This document shows, piece by piece, positions 25,995-34,981 of a stretch of DNA of 64,000 bases. Source of the stretch: Prevotella sp. Rep29 (GTDB lineage Bacteria > Bacteroidota > Bacteroidia > Bacteroidales > Bacteroidaceae); NCBI RefSeq assembly GCF_019551475.1, contig NZ_CP047159.1, positions 2,046,001 through 2,110,000 on the forward strand, written 5' to 3'. A program made the position numbers and the translations under genes. Every line of letters starts with the position of its first letter. Within the stretch, counting starts at the first letter, position 1. The notes below the pieces were generated by a model, which was given only the letters and a program-made list of their open reading frames with translations, had not been told where the DNA came from and searched no databases.

Positions 25995-27856
25995 TGCAGT
26001 TCCTCCTCTTCAACTTCATTATCCTGCGATTGAGCACATTTCAAGCCGAACAGATAGTAGTTCCTTACGGTTTGCATAAAATCATCTTCCGTCAGCTGCC
26101 CATAGTTGGTCGTCATATAGGCCTCTGCGCACCATTCCATTTCTGCTGTTACATACCTTTTGACACTGAGCCCTTCAATTTCGTCTCTGTTTAAAAAGGC
26201 ATTCACCCATTTTTTCTTGATATCGGGCCATGTGTGATTTACGTCTATTCTACCTCTGTTTTTTCGTTTCTCAAATCCGTCATCACGGCAATAGCCAAAC
26301 CATGTCTTATAGCCTTCTGGATGTTTATAGCCTGCCTTAATAATTACAGCACATGTAACAGTGTTCACTTTTGAGTTATAAAAAAGTTCCTCTGGCATAG
26401 ACAATACACCTTCAAGTGTATTATTCTCCAAGATTTTCTTTTTCAGCAGATAGGAATCACCTTTCGTATCAATCACGCAACTCATAGGCATAATGGCAAT
26501 GCAGGTACCACCCTTTTCCAGCATGGACAGGTTGTTCAGCACGAATTCAAGCTCCTCCGTACCCTTTCCTTTATTCTTGTAAGGGGGATTCAGCAATCCC
26601 ACCGTAGGATGGAATTTTTCTTTCAGAGCATCCTTTTCTGTTTCGAAACAGTCTTCCCAAAAGATGTTCGTCCTTCCATCACGATGTACAATCATGTTTG
26701 AAATCAGCAGTGTATAGATTTCCTCGTCGTACTCAATACCCACAAGTTGCCAGTCTTTAATGTGCTGCTCCTTGGCGATGTCACCATTTGCATTTTCCAA
26801 CATTCTCTTCATGGCACTTACAAGAAATCCGCCTGTTCCCGCACAGTTGTCGATTACTACACTATCTTTGTCGATTTGTGCAAGTTCACAAAACAATTCC
26901 GTAATATGAGGAGGGGTCAGCACAATACCCAGCCCCTTGTCATTGTTGGCATAGCGCAGAAATTCTACATAGAATTGGCTGATTGTATCGATATACTTAT
27001 GGGTGACATTAAAACCATTGATTCTGCTGTCACAATTTGAGATCAGGTCAGTCAGATATGTTTTTCCTTCTGCCGATGGGTCGTTAATGCTTTGATTTGT
27101 GGTGATAAACTCGAAGCCTTTTATCAACGACTTTTTGTTTCTGTTTGGCACATCGCTTCTGTTTAATTCTGCACAAATAGCAGAATACAAGTTATTAACA
27201 AGTTCTGCTGTCGTCTGATAATTCTTATATTCAGCCTTGAAACGTTCATTTTTGAGTGCAATCAAGATACCGCTGATGAGCAGAGCACGCAAGCGTTCCT
27301 TGATTTTCTTGCCTTGAAGCTCCTCGTTCATCTCCTTTGTATAGTCAATCAACTTGTTAAAATCCTGATTGAACTTATAGGTGCTCTGCATCAGTCCGTG
27401 GTGATAACTGTCTATGTCGAGTAACTCTCCCTCTTTGAAAAATTGATGGAAGTTCTTCTCACCATTTAATTGGATGTAATGACTTAGTCTTGCCAACGAT
27501 GCTTTCTCACCGCTAAAACCTATTGCAATAACATCATATTCCTTTGAGACAAACGACGAATAGAGCAATGCGCCGTCAATGGCATATTCGCGAAATGAGT
27601 CAAGCGTAGCAGACGCATGATACTTCGTGTCAGCCTTGCATTCTACCAGTATTACAAGGTCTGGATATCGACCACAAGTAATGATGAAGTCAGGGTAGCC
27701 CTTACCAGTTCCAGACTTTGAAGCGTTCTGCAAAAGTTTTGCCAGCTTCTTATTGTCTGTCTGCTGCTCTTCCACGATGATATCCTTGTCATCGTAGTAA
27801 CCTCTTTCCTTCAACAGCTTTCTAAAGAACTGCGATGTCTTAGCCTCATTTGCCAT
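25991..27856 (-). CDS. BcgI-like restriction enzyme: nuclease fused to N6-adenine methyltransferase
   Basis: A 621-residue fused R-M subunit. The N-terminal part has a PD-(D/E)xK nuclease site, PD at 55-56 and ECK at 72-74. A helical stretch (about 170-290) leads to a gamma-type adenine methylase with SAM motif I DNCAGTGGF near 335-345 and catalytic motif IV NPPY near 422-425. The order nuclease-helical-methylase and the size match BcgI-A (about 640 residues), and the S-like partner follows with a 4-base overlap. Such enzymes methylate adenines and, if the site is unmodified, cut on both sides of it. AT-rich relative to neighbours. Confidence 0.85.
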   Translation of the reverse strand: MANEAKTSQFFRKLLKERGYYDDKDIIVEEQQTDNKKLAKLLQNASKSGTGKGYPDFIITCGRYPDLVILVECKADTKYHASATLDSFREYAIDGALLYSSFVSKEYDVIAIGFSGEKASLARLSHYIQLNGEKNFHQFFKEGELLDIDSYHHGLMQSTYKFNQDFNKLIDYTKEMNEELQGKKIKERLRALLISGILIALKNERFKAEYKNYQTTAELVNNLYSAICAELNRSDVPNRNKKSLIKGFEFITTNQSINDPSAEGKTYLTDLISNCDSRINGFNVTHKYIDTISQFYVEFLRYANNDKGLGIVLTPPHITELFCELAQIDKDSVVIDNCAGTGGFLVSAMKRMLENANGDIAKEQHIKDWQLVGIEYDEEIYTLLISNMIVHRDGRTNIFWEDCFETEKDALKEKFHPTVGLLNPPYKNKGKGTEELEFVLNNLSMLEKGGTCIAIMPMSCVIDTKGDSYLLKKKILENNTLEGVLSMPEELFYNSKVNTVTCAVIIKAGYKHPEGYKTWFGYCRDDGFEKRKNRGRIDVNHTWPDIKKKWVNAFLNRDEIEGLSVKRYVTAEMEWCAEAYMTTNYGQLTEDDFMQTVRNYYLFGLKCAQSQDNEVEEEELQ

Positions 27857-27873
27857 ATATCAATATTTTTTTG

Positions 27874-27904
27874 CAAAGATAAAAAAAAAGAGCGAAAAAA
27901 CAAA
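27874..27904 (-). promoter_or_regulatory. Promoter of the restriction-modification operon
   Basis: Minus strand TTTG (27901-27904), 19 bases, TATCTTTG (27874-27881), 17 bases before the ATG. The R-M pair thus has its own host-type promoter. Confidence 0.72.
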
Positions 27905-27998
27905 ATATATTACCGATGTTATGTGTGTTTTTCGGCGTATATCCGTACGAAGTTTATGTCTTTAGGAAAAGAGACAACCTCCTCTTGACAGTACCTGT

Positions 27999-29423
27999 TT
28001 ACAGCAATGGAGAGAAAAGACGGACGAAAGATTCCCACAGACGATTGACGAACGGACGGTTGGTCAACACCGAGAGGTCTTCAACGACATTGCAATTTTC
28101 CTGATCACGCAAGAACACCTGCTTCATGCGAATCGCCATTCCCTCGTTATAGAAAAAGACATTCGCCTCAAAATTATTGGTGAAACTGCGGAAATCGATA
28201 TTAGTGGAACCGCACGAACAGAGGAGGTCATCGCAAACCAAGAGCTTGGAATGGTTGAATCCTGCCTTGTAATAATACACTTTGACTCCAGCTTCAAGGG
28301 CTTCCAGCACATACGACCGACCTGCCCATTCAGCCAACTTCGTGTCTGTCCGTTCAGGAAGCATCAACCGCACATCGACACCTCCCAGAGCTGCCGTTCG
28401 CATGGCGGAAAGGACAGGTTCGGTAGGCAGGAAATACGGGGTCTCCATATACACATACCGACGGGCTTCGAGGATGATTCTCACATAGCCCTGTTCTATC
28501 TCCGGCCATCGGCTCGTGGGATTGCTGGTGACCACCTGCGCCAAACAGTCATTTTCGTGTTTCCGTTCGATTTCCGGATAATATATCCGGTCGGAAATCA
28601 GCGTGCGGTCAACAAAATACCAATCTATCAGGAATGCACTCTGAATACCATATACCGCTGCGCCCTGAATGCGGAGATGGGTGTCGCGCCACGGCTCTCC
28701 GTTGCGACCGCTCACATAGCGTTGTGCGATATTCATTCCTCCGATAAACCCTTCGTGTCCGTCAATGATACATAGTTTACGATGGTTGCGATAGTTCATC
28801 TTGCTCGTAAATGCCGGAAATTTCACGGGCATGAACGCATGTACGTCGATTCCCGCATCACGCATCCGCTCAAAGAAGGACGAAGGCACCTTCCAACATC
28901 CGACATCGTCGTATATGACCCTTACTTCAACGCCTTGCTTCGACTTGTCTATCAGTGCATCCGCTATCAAATTGCCCAACGAGTCATCGTCAAAGATATA
29001 TACGTCCAGATGGATGTGATGTTGCGCCCGCCCGATTGCCGCCAACAATGCGAGGAAGTAGTCATGGCCGTTGGTGAATATATCCACCTTGTTATTTTTA
29101 AAAGGAAGGGACTGTCCTTCGTTGGAAAACAGCCTGATGAGCGTCCGATAGGTTTCGGGGAGTTTCAGGTCGCGTTGCTCAACGAAATTCAGAATCGAAC
29201 GCTTTGTCAGTTGGTCAAGGCTTTGCCTGCTAATGATTTTCTCCTTTCGGGTGTTCTGCCCGAAGAAGAAATACAGCACGATTCCGATAACGGGGATAAA
29301 CACCAGCACCAGCAACCACGCCATCGTCTTCGATGGCTGGCGGTTGTCGAGCAAGACGGCAACCATCGCACCGAGCACTATCAGCGAATAGAGGAGCAAT
29401 ATGAGCCAGTGGAAATATATCAT
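27999..29423 (-). CDS. cls: Cardiolipin synthase (phospholipase D family)
   Basis: A 474-residue membrane enzyme with two N-terminal helices (PLDc_N, about 3-55) and two HKD motifs: NHRKLCIIDGHEGFIGG near residue 210-226 and NHSKLLVCDD near 388-397, each followed by a GxxN/GSTNID context. It joins two phosphatidylglycerols into cardiolipin at the inner membrane. It is the last gene of a dnaG-unknown-cls run with gaps of 14 and 18 bases. Confidence 0.92.
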   Translation of the reverse strand: MIYFHWLILLLYSLIVLGAMVAVLLDNRQPSKTMAWLLVLVFIPVIGIVLYFFFGQNTRKEKIISRQSLDQLTKRSILNFVEQRDLKLPETYRTLIRLFSNEGQSLPFKNNKVDIFTNGHDYFLALLAAIGRAQHHIHLDVYIFDDDSLGNLIADALIDKSKQGVEVRVIYDDVGCWKVPSSFFERMRDAGIDVHAFMPVKFPAFTSKMNYRNHRKLCIIDGHEGFIGGMNIAQRYVSGRNGEPWRDTHLRIQGAAVYGIQSAFLIDWYFVDRTLISDRIYYPEIERKHENDCLAQVVTSNPTSRWPEIEQGYVRIILEARRYVYMETPYFLPTEPVLSAMRTAALGGVDVRLMLPERTDTKLAEWAGRSYVLEALEAGVKVYYYKAGFNHSKLLVCDDLLCSCGSTNIDFRSFTNNFEANVFFYNEGMAIRMKQVFLRDQENCNVVEDLSVLTNRPFVNRLWESFVRLFSPLL

Positions 29424-29441
29424 GCTTGTCTGTGTTTGCCT

Positions 29442-31190
29442 TTAACCTAAGTCTTCGATGTTTGAATCTTCGGGAAGATGACTCTCCATCCGCTTGATAT
29501 ACGCCAGTTCGCTGATGGCGAAATCATTGCTTTCCGGGTCCTCAAGCAGCTCGTTCAGCAGCGTCTTTGCCTCTTCAAACTGCCGCCGTTCTATCAAGAC
29601 ATAGGCTTTTCTCCGTTTCAGGAAGTTGACAAACTTCGTCAAATGTTCCTGAGGTGCTGTGTCTTCATCATCATCTCCGAGTTCCTGCTCCATGCGCATC
29701 TGGTTGATTAGCTGTTCTATATAGGAGAGGGAGCGGATGTCTCCCGAATTGACCATGCAATTAACAAACTCCGTGGTGTAGGTGATGCGGTGGAGTCCCG
29801 AAACGATATCCAGATAGTAATACGCCTGTTTATATTGCTTCAGCTCTGTGTAGCAGAATCCTAAATAGAAGCAAAGGTCGTAGAATTTCTCTTTCACCGT
29901 CGGTTTCATTTGCTCAAAATAAGGAGCCAGCTCCATGTAAGCAGCTTCTAAATAGAACAGTGCCTCGTAAAAGCGCTCGTTCAGATACAGTTGTCTGCCA
30001 CGATACAGGTTTTCCGCCGTCTTTTTATCTACACATTCGCTGATAAGACGCTGCTCGTCGCTCAACGTTTCTTCCTCACCGTTTTTCTGTTTCTCCTGCG
30101 CTTCTTTCCACATGTAGAGAAACTCATCGGTGCGCTGCTTGGAGGGTGTGAGGTCGTATGCCACCAACACCGAATTGACTTCTCCATGGTTCAAGGGGGT
30201 ATTAAACGCCACGCTTCTGCTGACGGAGAGCGGTATGACGGTGACTGTCACACGGAAATACATCGTGTTGGCATCTTCCTTTTCGGCATGAAGGTGGATT
30301 GTCATCTGCCGGCGCACATCGGGCTGGCGGAGGTCGAAATAGCTCAAACGGAGAACCGCCTCCTGAGCGACAAACTTTTTATCCTTTATCAGTGGCGAAG
30401 AAAGGTCGTAGGAGAATATTTCCGTCCTACCGTTAATGCTTTCTATCCCGCTGCCCGCCACCGTCATCTCGGACGGAGCAAAACCTTCCATGCCCATCAC
30501 TTTCTTGACCAACGTCCCTAATGCGAGGGGGCTACCCTCTTGCTGCCTGACTTCGCCGACAGACTGATGAATCAACTCTTGCTGCCTCAGCAGGAACAGT
30601 TCGCGCTGCCATTCGGCATCAGACAGTTCTTTGTCGCCTCCTTCTGCTTTCCCGCTTTCGTCGATGAGTTCATTGAACCGTCTGACGAACGCATTCTGCC
30701 AGCCGAAGATGTTTGCCATGACCCGTTTCAGCATCTCGACCGTGCCTTCCTTGGTGGGTTTTATGCCTGTAATGATGTGCAGGTCTATTTCGTTTTTCTC
30801 TTCGTTCAGCGAATAGACCACACGCTCTATCTCCGAGTTCATGTTCACTTGGTTGCAGAGACTGCGCACCAACGAGAGGTTTTCCATGGAGGTGTTGAAG
30901 AAAAAGAGATAGGACATGCTCACGAAAGATTTCTTCGGCTCTATCCTCATATTGAAATGTCCGTTCTGATAATCGTATTTCACGACCCTGCTTTCCGCAT
31001 CATCTTCCCAGACAGGATTACAGCTCATCTCTTGCAAAGCCTTGTCTATCAGCGCCTCCACCGTCTTTACATCTGCCGTATTTGCACTCTGCCGACCGCT
31101 CATCCGCTTGACATAGGGAACGAGTCCCTCCCAGTTTCTGGGGAGCAACATCAAGAGTGCTATAATGACCAATAAAAGAACATATATCAT
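29442..31190 (-). CDS. Unrecognised membrane-anchored protein with TPR-like C-terminus
   Basis: A 582-residue protein I do not recognise. Residues 1-16 form one membrane helix. Residues about 45-170 read as an alpha/beta domain with LVRSLCNQVNMNSEIERVVY, which has the look of a chaperone-like (type III secretion chaperone/YbjN-like) fold, but this is weak. Residues about 385-575 are helical repeats of TPR style (YLNERFYEALFYLEAAY, then DLCFYLGFCYTELKQYKQAY and KAYVLIERRQFEEAKTLL). An acidic insert (GDDDEDT) lies near 515. It stands between dnaG and cls in one operon, so it may serve envelope biology, but no function is assigned. Confidence 0.7.
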   Translation of the reverse strand: MIYVLLLVIIALLMLLPRNWEGLVPYVKRMSGRQSANTADVKTVEALIDKALQEMSCNPVWEDDAESRVVKYDYQNGHFNMRIEPKKSFVSMSYLFFFNTSMENLSLVRSLCNQVNMNSEIERVVYSLNEEKNEIDLHIITGIKPTKEGTVEMLKRVMANIFGWQNAFVRRFNELIDESGKAEGGDKELSDAEWQRELFLLRQQELIHQSVGEVRQQEGSPLALGTLVKKVMGMEGFAPSEMTVAGSGIESINGRTEIFSYDLSSPLIKDKKFVAQEAVLRLSYFDLRQPDVRRQMTIHLHAEKEDANTMYFRVTVTVIPLSVSRSVAFNTPLNHGEVNSVLVAYDLTPSKQRTDEFLYMWKEAQEKQKNGEEETLSDEQRLISECVDKKTAENLYRGRQLYLNERFYEALFYLEAAYMELAPYFEQMKPTVKEKFYDLCFYLGFCYTELKQYKQAYYYLDIVSGLHRITYTTEFVNCMVNSGDIRSLSYIEQLINQMRMEQELGDDDEDTAPQEHLTKFVNFLKRRKAYVLIERRQFEEAKTLLNELLEDPESNDFAISELAYIKRMESHLPEDSNIEDLG

Positions 31191-31204
31191 TTTTCCGAAT
31201 GTTT

Positions 31205-33124
31205 TTATCTGATTCCTACTATTTTCCTTCCAAGTTTCTGCCCTATCTTGTTGCGCAGTTCCTGATAGTCTTTTATACTTTTCATGAGTGCCATCATTTT
31301 CTCCACGTCACCATCGCATTGCTTGAGTTCCCGCTTGAGCTGTTGCAACTCTATCTCCACGTGTCCCAGCTGGAAATCATAGAGCAGGTGTACGACCTGC
31401 TGCTTCAACGAGTCTTCCTCCTGGCGCACCTGCATACTGGGCGAGAGCATGAAGCGGTCGGTACACAACTTGGCAGCAAGCGTGTTGATCTCGATGTCGG
31501 AGTGGTGTGTGAAGTATGTTTCTGCCTTGAAACCGGGCTCATCGCAGTGGTTGATAACCTCTTCCAACACCTTATTATACAGCCCGTTCTGAAACGACAT
31601 GCCGTCTTCCGAAAGGCTGTAATAGATGAATTGCGCCACATTCACGTCCTGCCCTTCCGTGTTCAGGATGACTTCCTCTCCGTGTCTCATCACCATCTCA
31701 ATCAGCAGTTGCTCCACCTTCGTCATCCGCTCCGTGGGCTCTGCGGGACGCAAAGGTTCGGGCGGCGGCTGGTTGCGCGCCTCGCGTTCCGCCGTCTTCT
31801 GGTCTTCCTCGCGCTGACTGCGAATGAACTTGTTCATCTGCGTGATGAGCGTCTGCTCGGCTATACCGATGCGCAGCGAACATTCTTTGATATAGGTGGC
31901 ACGGATGATGGGGTCTTTGATGACGGAGATGGTTTTCACGATGTTGCTGATGGCCTCGGAACGCTTGATGGGGTCGTCCACTCCTTTGAGCAACACTGTG
32001 GTTTTGAACTCCATGAAGTCCGTCTGATGTGCCTCGATATACGCCCGGAAGTCGCTTGCCGTGTGGCTGCGTGCGAAGCTGTCGGGGTCTTCATTGTCGG
32101 GCAGGAGCAGCACCTTGATGTTCATACCTTCTGCCAGCAGCATGTCTGTTCCGCGCATGGCAGCGTGGATGCCCGCCTCATCGCCGTCGTAGAGCAGCGT
32201 GATGTTCTGTGTGAAGCGCCTCAACATCTTGATTTGGAAGACACTCAGCGCCGTTCCCGAGTTGGCGACGACGTTCTCGATACCGCATTGGTGCATGGCT
32301 ATCACGTCGGTATAGCCCTCCACCATATAGACGCGGTCTTCCTTGACGATGGCTTTCTTCGCCTGGTAGATGCCATACAGTTCGTGGTCTTTGTGGTAGA
32401 TATCGGAATCGGGCGAATTGACATATTTCTGCGCCACACCCTTCGTGCGCGAATCGAGCAGACGACCGCCGAATGCCGTCACCTTGCCGCTCACACTGAT
32501 CCACGGGAAGATGACGCGACCGCCAAAACGGTCGAAATACTGACCATTGTCGCGCTTGCCGCACAAGCCCGTCTTCAGCAGAAACTCTTCCTTGAAACCT
32601 TCACCGAGCGCCTGCTTTGCCATCGCATCGCGCTGGTTCAGACAAAATCCCAGACGGAAACGCTCGATGATATCGTCACGGAAACCGCGCGAACGGAAAT
32701 ACTGCAGACCGATGGCACGGCCGTCTTCATGCTCGTGCAGAATCCGTTGGAAGTATTTTGCCGCCCATTCATTCACGATGAACATCGACTCGCGCTCATT
32801 CTGCTGCCGACGCTCCTCGTCGGTCATCTCGCGCTCTTCTATCTCTATGTGATACTTATTAGCCAGCCACCGCAGTGCCTCGACATAGGTCATCTGCTCA
32901 TGTTCCATGATGAAGTTGACCGCATTGCCAGCCTTCCCGCAGGCGAAACACTTATAGACACCGCGCGAGGGAGACACGGAGAACGAGGGCGTCGTGTCGT
33001 CATGGAACGGACACAAGCCCTTATAGCTCGTGCCCCGCTTGCGCAGCGACACAAACTCCGACACCACATCCACGATGTTCGCGGCGTCCATAATCCTATC
33101 TACCGTAGCCCTGTCTATAGCCAT
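31205..33124 (-). CDS. dnaG: DNA primase
   Basis: The ATG at 33124 gives 639 residues. The zinc ribbon GLCPFHDDTTPSF...CFACGKAG (about 36-65, C-x2-H and C-x2-C) is followed by the catalytic RNA polymerase/Toprim core with VEGYTDV near 265 and DGDEAG near 310, and a C-terminal helicase-binding domain. It makes RNA primers for the replisome. The last part contains a Gln/Glu/Pro-rich linker near 430-450. Start of the dnaG-unknown-cls operon. Confidence 0.95.
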   Translation of the reverse strand: MAIDRATVDRIMDAANIVDVVSEFVSLRKRGTSYKGLCPFHDDTTPSFSVSPSRGVYKCFACGKAGNAVNFIMEHEQMTYVEALRWLANKYHIEIEEREMTDEERRQQNERESMFIVNEWAAKYFQRILHEHEDGRAIGLQYFRSRGFRDDIIERFRLGFCLNQRDAMAKQALGEGFKEEFLLKTGLCGKRDNGQYFDRFGGRVIFPWISVSGKVTAFGGRLLDSRTKGVAQKYVNSPDSDIYHKDHELYGIYQAKKAIVKEDRVYMVEGYTDVIAMHQCGIENVVANSGTALSVFQIKMLRRFTQNITLLYDGDEAGIHAAMRGTDMLLAEGMNIKVLLLPDNEDPDSFARSHTASDFRAYIEAHQTDFMEFKTTVLLKGVDDPIKRSEAISNIVKTISVIKDPIIRATYIKECSLRIGIAEQTLITQMNKFIRSQREEDQKTAEREARNQPPPEPLRPAEPTERMTKVEQLLIEMVMRHGEEVILNTEGQDVNVAQFIYYSLSEDGMSFQNGLYNKVLEEVINHCDEPGFKAETYFTHHSDIEINTLAAKLCTDRFMLSPSMQVRQEEDSLKQQVVHLLYDFQLGHVEIELQQLKRELKQCDGDVEKMMALMKSIKDYQELRNKIGQKLGRKIVGIR

Positions 33125-33163
33125 CACACGTAGGTTAAAACCTCACTTCAATCTATCTGACTG

Positions 33164-33171
33164 CAAATTTA
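33164..33171 (-). promoter_or_regulatory. -7 box upstream of dnaG
   Basis: TAAATTTG on the minus strand fits TAnnTTTG, 39 bases before the dnaG start; -33 box not clear. Confidence 0.4.
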
Positions 33172-33284
33172 GACAAAATTCTCGAATTACGGGTCGAGAA
33201 AAAGAAATAATTTTGCGTAAAAGTCGAGCTAAATTCGCACGAATTATCCCTCATCGGACATTGGGTTGAACTTGCGTATTTCCG

Positions 33285-33481
33285 CTTGCATAAACATACA
33301 GAAAAGGGCGTATAAATATACAGTTGAACTTTCACATTCCAAAAGTCCAACTTTTGCGTCCTGAAAGTGGCACTTTTGGCTCCTAAAAGTGGCACTTTTG
33401 GAAAGCACTTCTTAACGTATTGATTATCAAATATTTGCAAAACGCCTTGTCATCTCTGCACATACGCATAAATATACAATG
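33285..33481. repeat. Family A palindromic-array element, copy A2 (reverse orientation)
   Basis: Left end TGCATAAACATACAG, then GGGCGTATAAATATAC, three full 22-base palindromic units (such as GAAAGTGGCACTTTTGG) plus a terminal half unit, then a less conserved 70 bases and right end GCATAAATATACA. It sits between the divergent dnaG and phosphodiesterase genes and is inverted relative to copies A1 and A3. Confidence 0.85.
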
Positions 33482-33719
33482 TCGAATGTTGCCGCGAACG
33501 TCCATCATGCGCTCGCCAAACGATGTTTTTTGTAAAAAAATATGCCGACACGACAACCCCTTCCGGGTGACAAAATAGCGGAAAAAGGCAGAATGAAATC
33601 CAACTTTTCTGTAAAATCGTTCGTCAATCAAAGGAGTTTTTGCTATCTTTGCAGAGGATTGGAACACGGAGAATTGTTCCCGTTAGGTATTGCTATATTC
33701 ACTAAAACATCAATATGAC
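33482..33719. other. Non-coding stretch before the phosphodiesterase gene
   Basis: Together with copy A2 this makes a 595-base gap. Apart from A2, the dnaG promoter region and the -7 box at 33644-33651 I see nothing in it; short open frames here lack ribosome sites and any similarity. Confidence 0.4.
33644..33651 (+). promoter_or_regulatory. -7 box of the phosphodiesterase promoter
   Basis: TATCTTTG fits TAnnTTTG; 68 bases before the ATG at 33720. Confidence 0.5.
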
Positions 33720-34805
33720 ATGAAAAAACTCTTTATCTTATTGGCACTCACAGCCCTTTTCGGCAACGTGAAGGCACAGACGGACAACGACCGCCGAGTC
33801 ATCTTCATCATGCTCGACGGGCTGCGCTGGCAGGAATTGTTCAACGGGGCAGACACTGCAATCATCAACGTGAAGCGATATGCTCCGAACACGAAGGGAA
33901 TCACCGACCTCTACTGGCGACCGACTCAGGACGAGCGCCGAATGGCACTCATGCCTTTTACGTGGGGCTACATCAAGCAACATGGTCTCATCATCGGCAA
34001 CCGATGGAAAAACAGCCTCATGCAGGTCAGCAACAAATATAAATTCTCCTATCCGGGATACTCGGAAACGCTCTGCGGATGGGCTGACGACGAGCGCATC
34101 AACAGCAACGACAATGTTCCCAACCCGAACATCAACGTGCTCGAGGTTGCCAACAAATCGAAAAAATACAATAACAGCGTGATGGCATACGCCTGCTGGG
34201 GAACCGTGCGCTATATCCTGAACGACGAACGATGCGGATTTCCCGTGCAGGCAGGAAAATACATGCCCACCACCACGGAGAACCCATCGGTCATCGAGAC
34301 TTTCCTGGACGACATGAAACGCGAGATGGTCGAGTTCTGGGGAGACGTCACGCTCGACTACATCACCTACCGATATGCCTCCGAAGCAATGAAAAACCAC
34401 AAGCCGAAAGTGCTGTACGTGTCATTCGGAGAGACCGACGAATTTGCTCACAACGGGCGCTACGACCACTATCTGATGGCTGCCACACACAACGATTCGT
34501 TCATCCAGAGACTTTGGCAGCAGGCGCAGGACGATCCGTTCTATCGGGACAAGACCACCTTCATCGTGACCTGCGACCACGGCAGAGGCATCGGCAAGCA
34601 ATGGACCGACCACGGAACCAACACCGACCTCTCGGAAGAAACATGGCTTATGGCTTTCGGAAAGGATATTCCCGCACTGGGTGAGACGGAGAACAACGGA
34701 CCGTTCTACAACAAACAGATTGCACCGACCATTGCCGCACTGCTCGGCATCGACTTCAAGCCCGAAGGCAAGGACATCGGAAAGAAATTCTTCTTTGTCA
34801 AATGA
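33720..34805 (+). CDS. Exported alkaline phosphatase-superfamily hydrolase (phosphodiesterase/sulfatase-like)
   Basis: The ATG at 33720 opens a signal peptide (about 1-19, ending VKAQ); 361 residues in all. The alkaline phosphatase superfamily metal sites are seen in RRVIFIMLDGLRWQELF (Asp ligand, about 26-42), FGETDEFAHNGRYDHY (about 239-254) and TCDHGRGIGKQWTDHGTN (about 291-308), giving the Asp/His pairs for two metals. It most likely hydrolyses phosphate esters or diesters in the periplasm. The substrate is unknown; the exact nucleophile is not obvious because the usual Thr or Ser after the first Asp is not in a textbook context. Confidence 0.82.
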   Translation: MKKLFILLALTALFGNVKAQTDNDRRVIFIMLDGLRWQELFNGADTAIINVKRYAPNTKGITDLYWRPTQDERRMALMPFTWGYIKQHGLIIGNRWKNSLMQVSNKYKFSYPGYSETLCGWADDERINSNDNVPNPNINVLEVANKSKKYNNSVMAYACWGTVRYILNDERCGFPVQAGKYMPTTTENPSVIETFLDDMKREMVEFWGDVTLDYITYRYASEAMKNHKPKVLYVSFGETDEFAHNGRYDHYLMAATHNDSFIQRLWQQAQDDPFYRDKTTFIVTCDHGRGIGKQWTDHGTNTDLSEETWLMAFGKDIPALGETENNGPFYNKQIAPTIAALLGIDFKPEGKDIGKKFFFVK

Positions 34806-34909
34806 AAGTGTACCGGCGTTTACGACTAAGTGAAGAATAGAACAAAATTGCACAAACAATGACATTTGTGCACAAAACGGTATCAATTGTGCAATTTTCA
34901 GCATTTTTC

Positions 34910-34940
34910 TTTGCCACAAAGCAAAAAATGCGTACTTTTG
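34910..34940 (+). promoter_or_regulatory. Promoter of the etf-acd operon
   Basis: TTTG (34910-34913), 19 bases, TACTTTTG (34933-34940), 42 bases before etfB. Confidence 0.78.
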
Positions 34941-34981
34941 CGCCGATAAACGAAATACACATATTATAATACATAAATTCT

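Noticed and set aside
25991..27856. Ordinary type I HsdM
   Set aside because: A PD...ECK nuclease site lies in the N-terminus of the same chain and no separate HsdR gene is adjacent, which fits BcgI layout better.
31199..33133. 644-residue plus-strand open frame across dnaG
   Set aside because: It is the antisense shadow of dnaG; composition is His/Leu/Val rich without any domain, while the minus strand has complete primase motifs.
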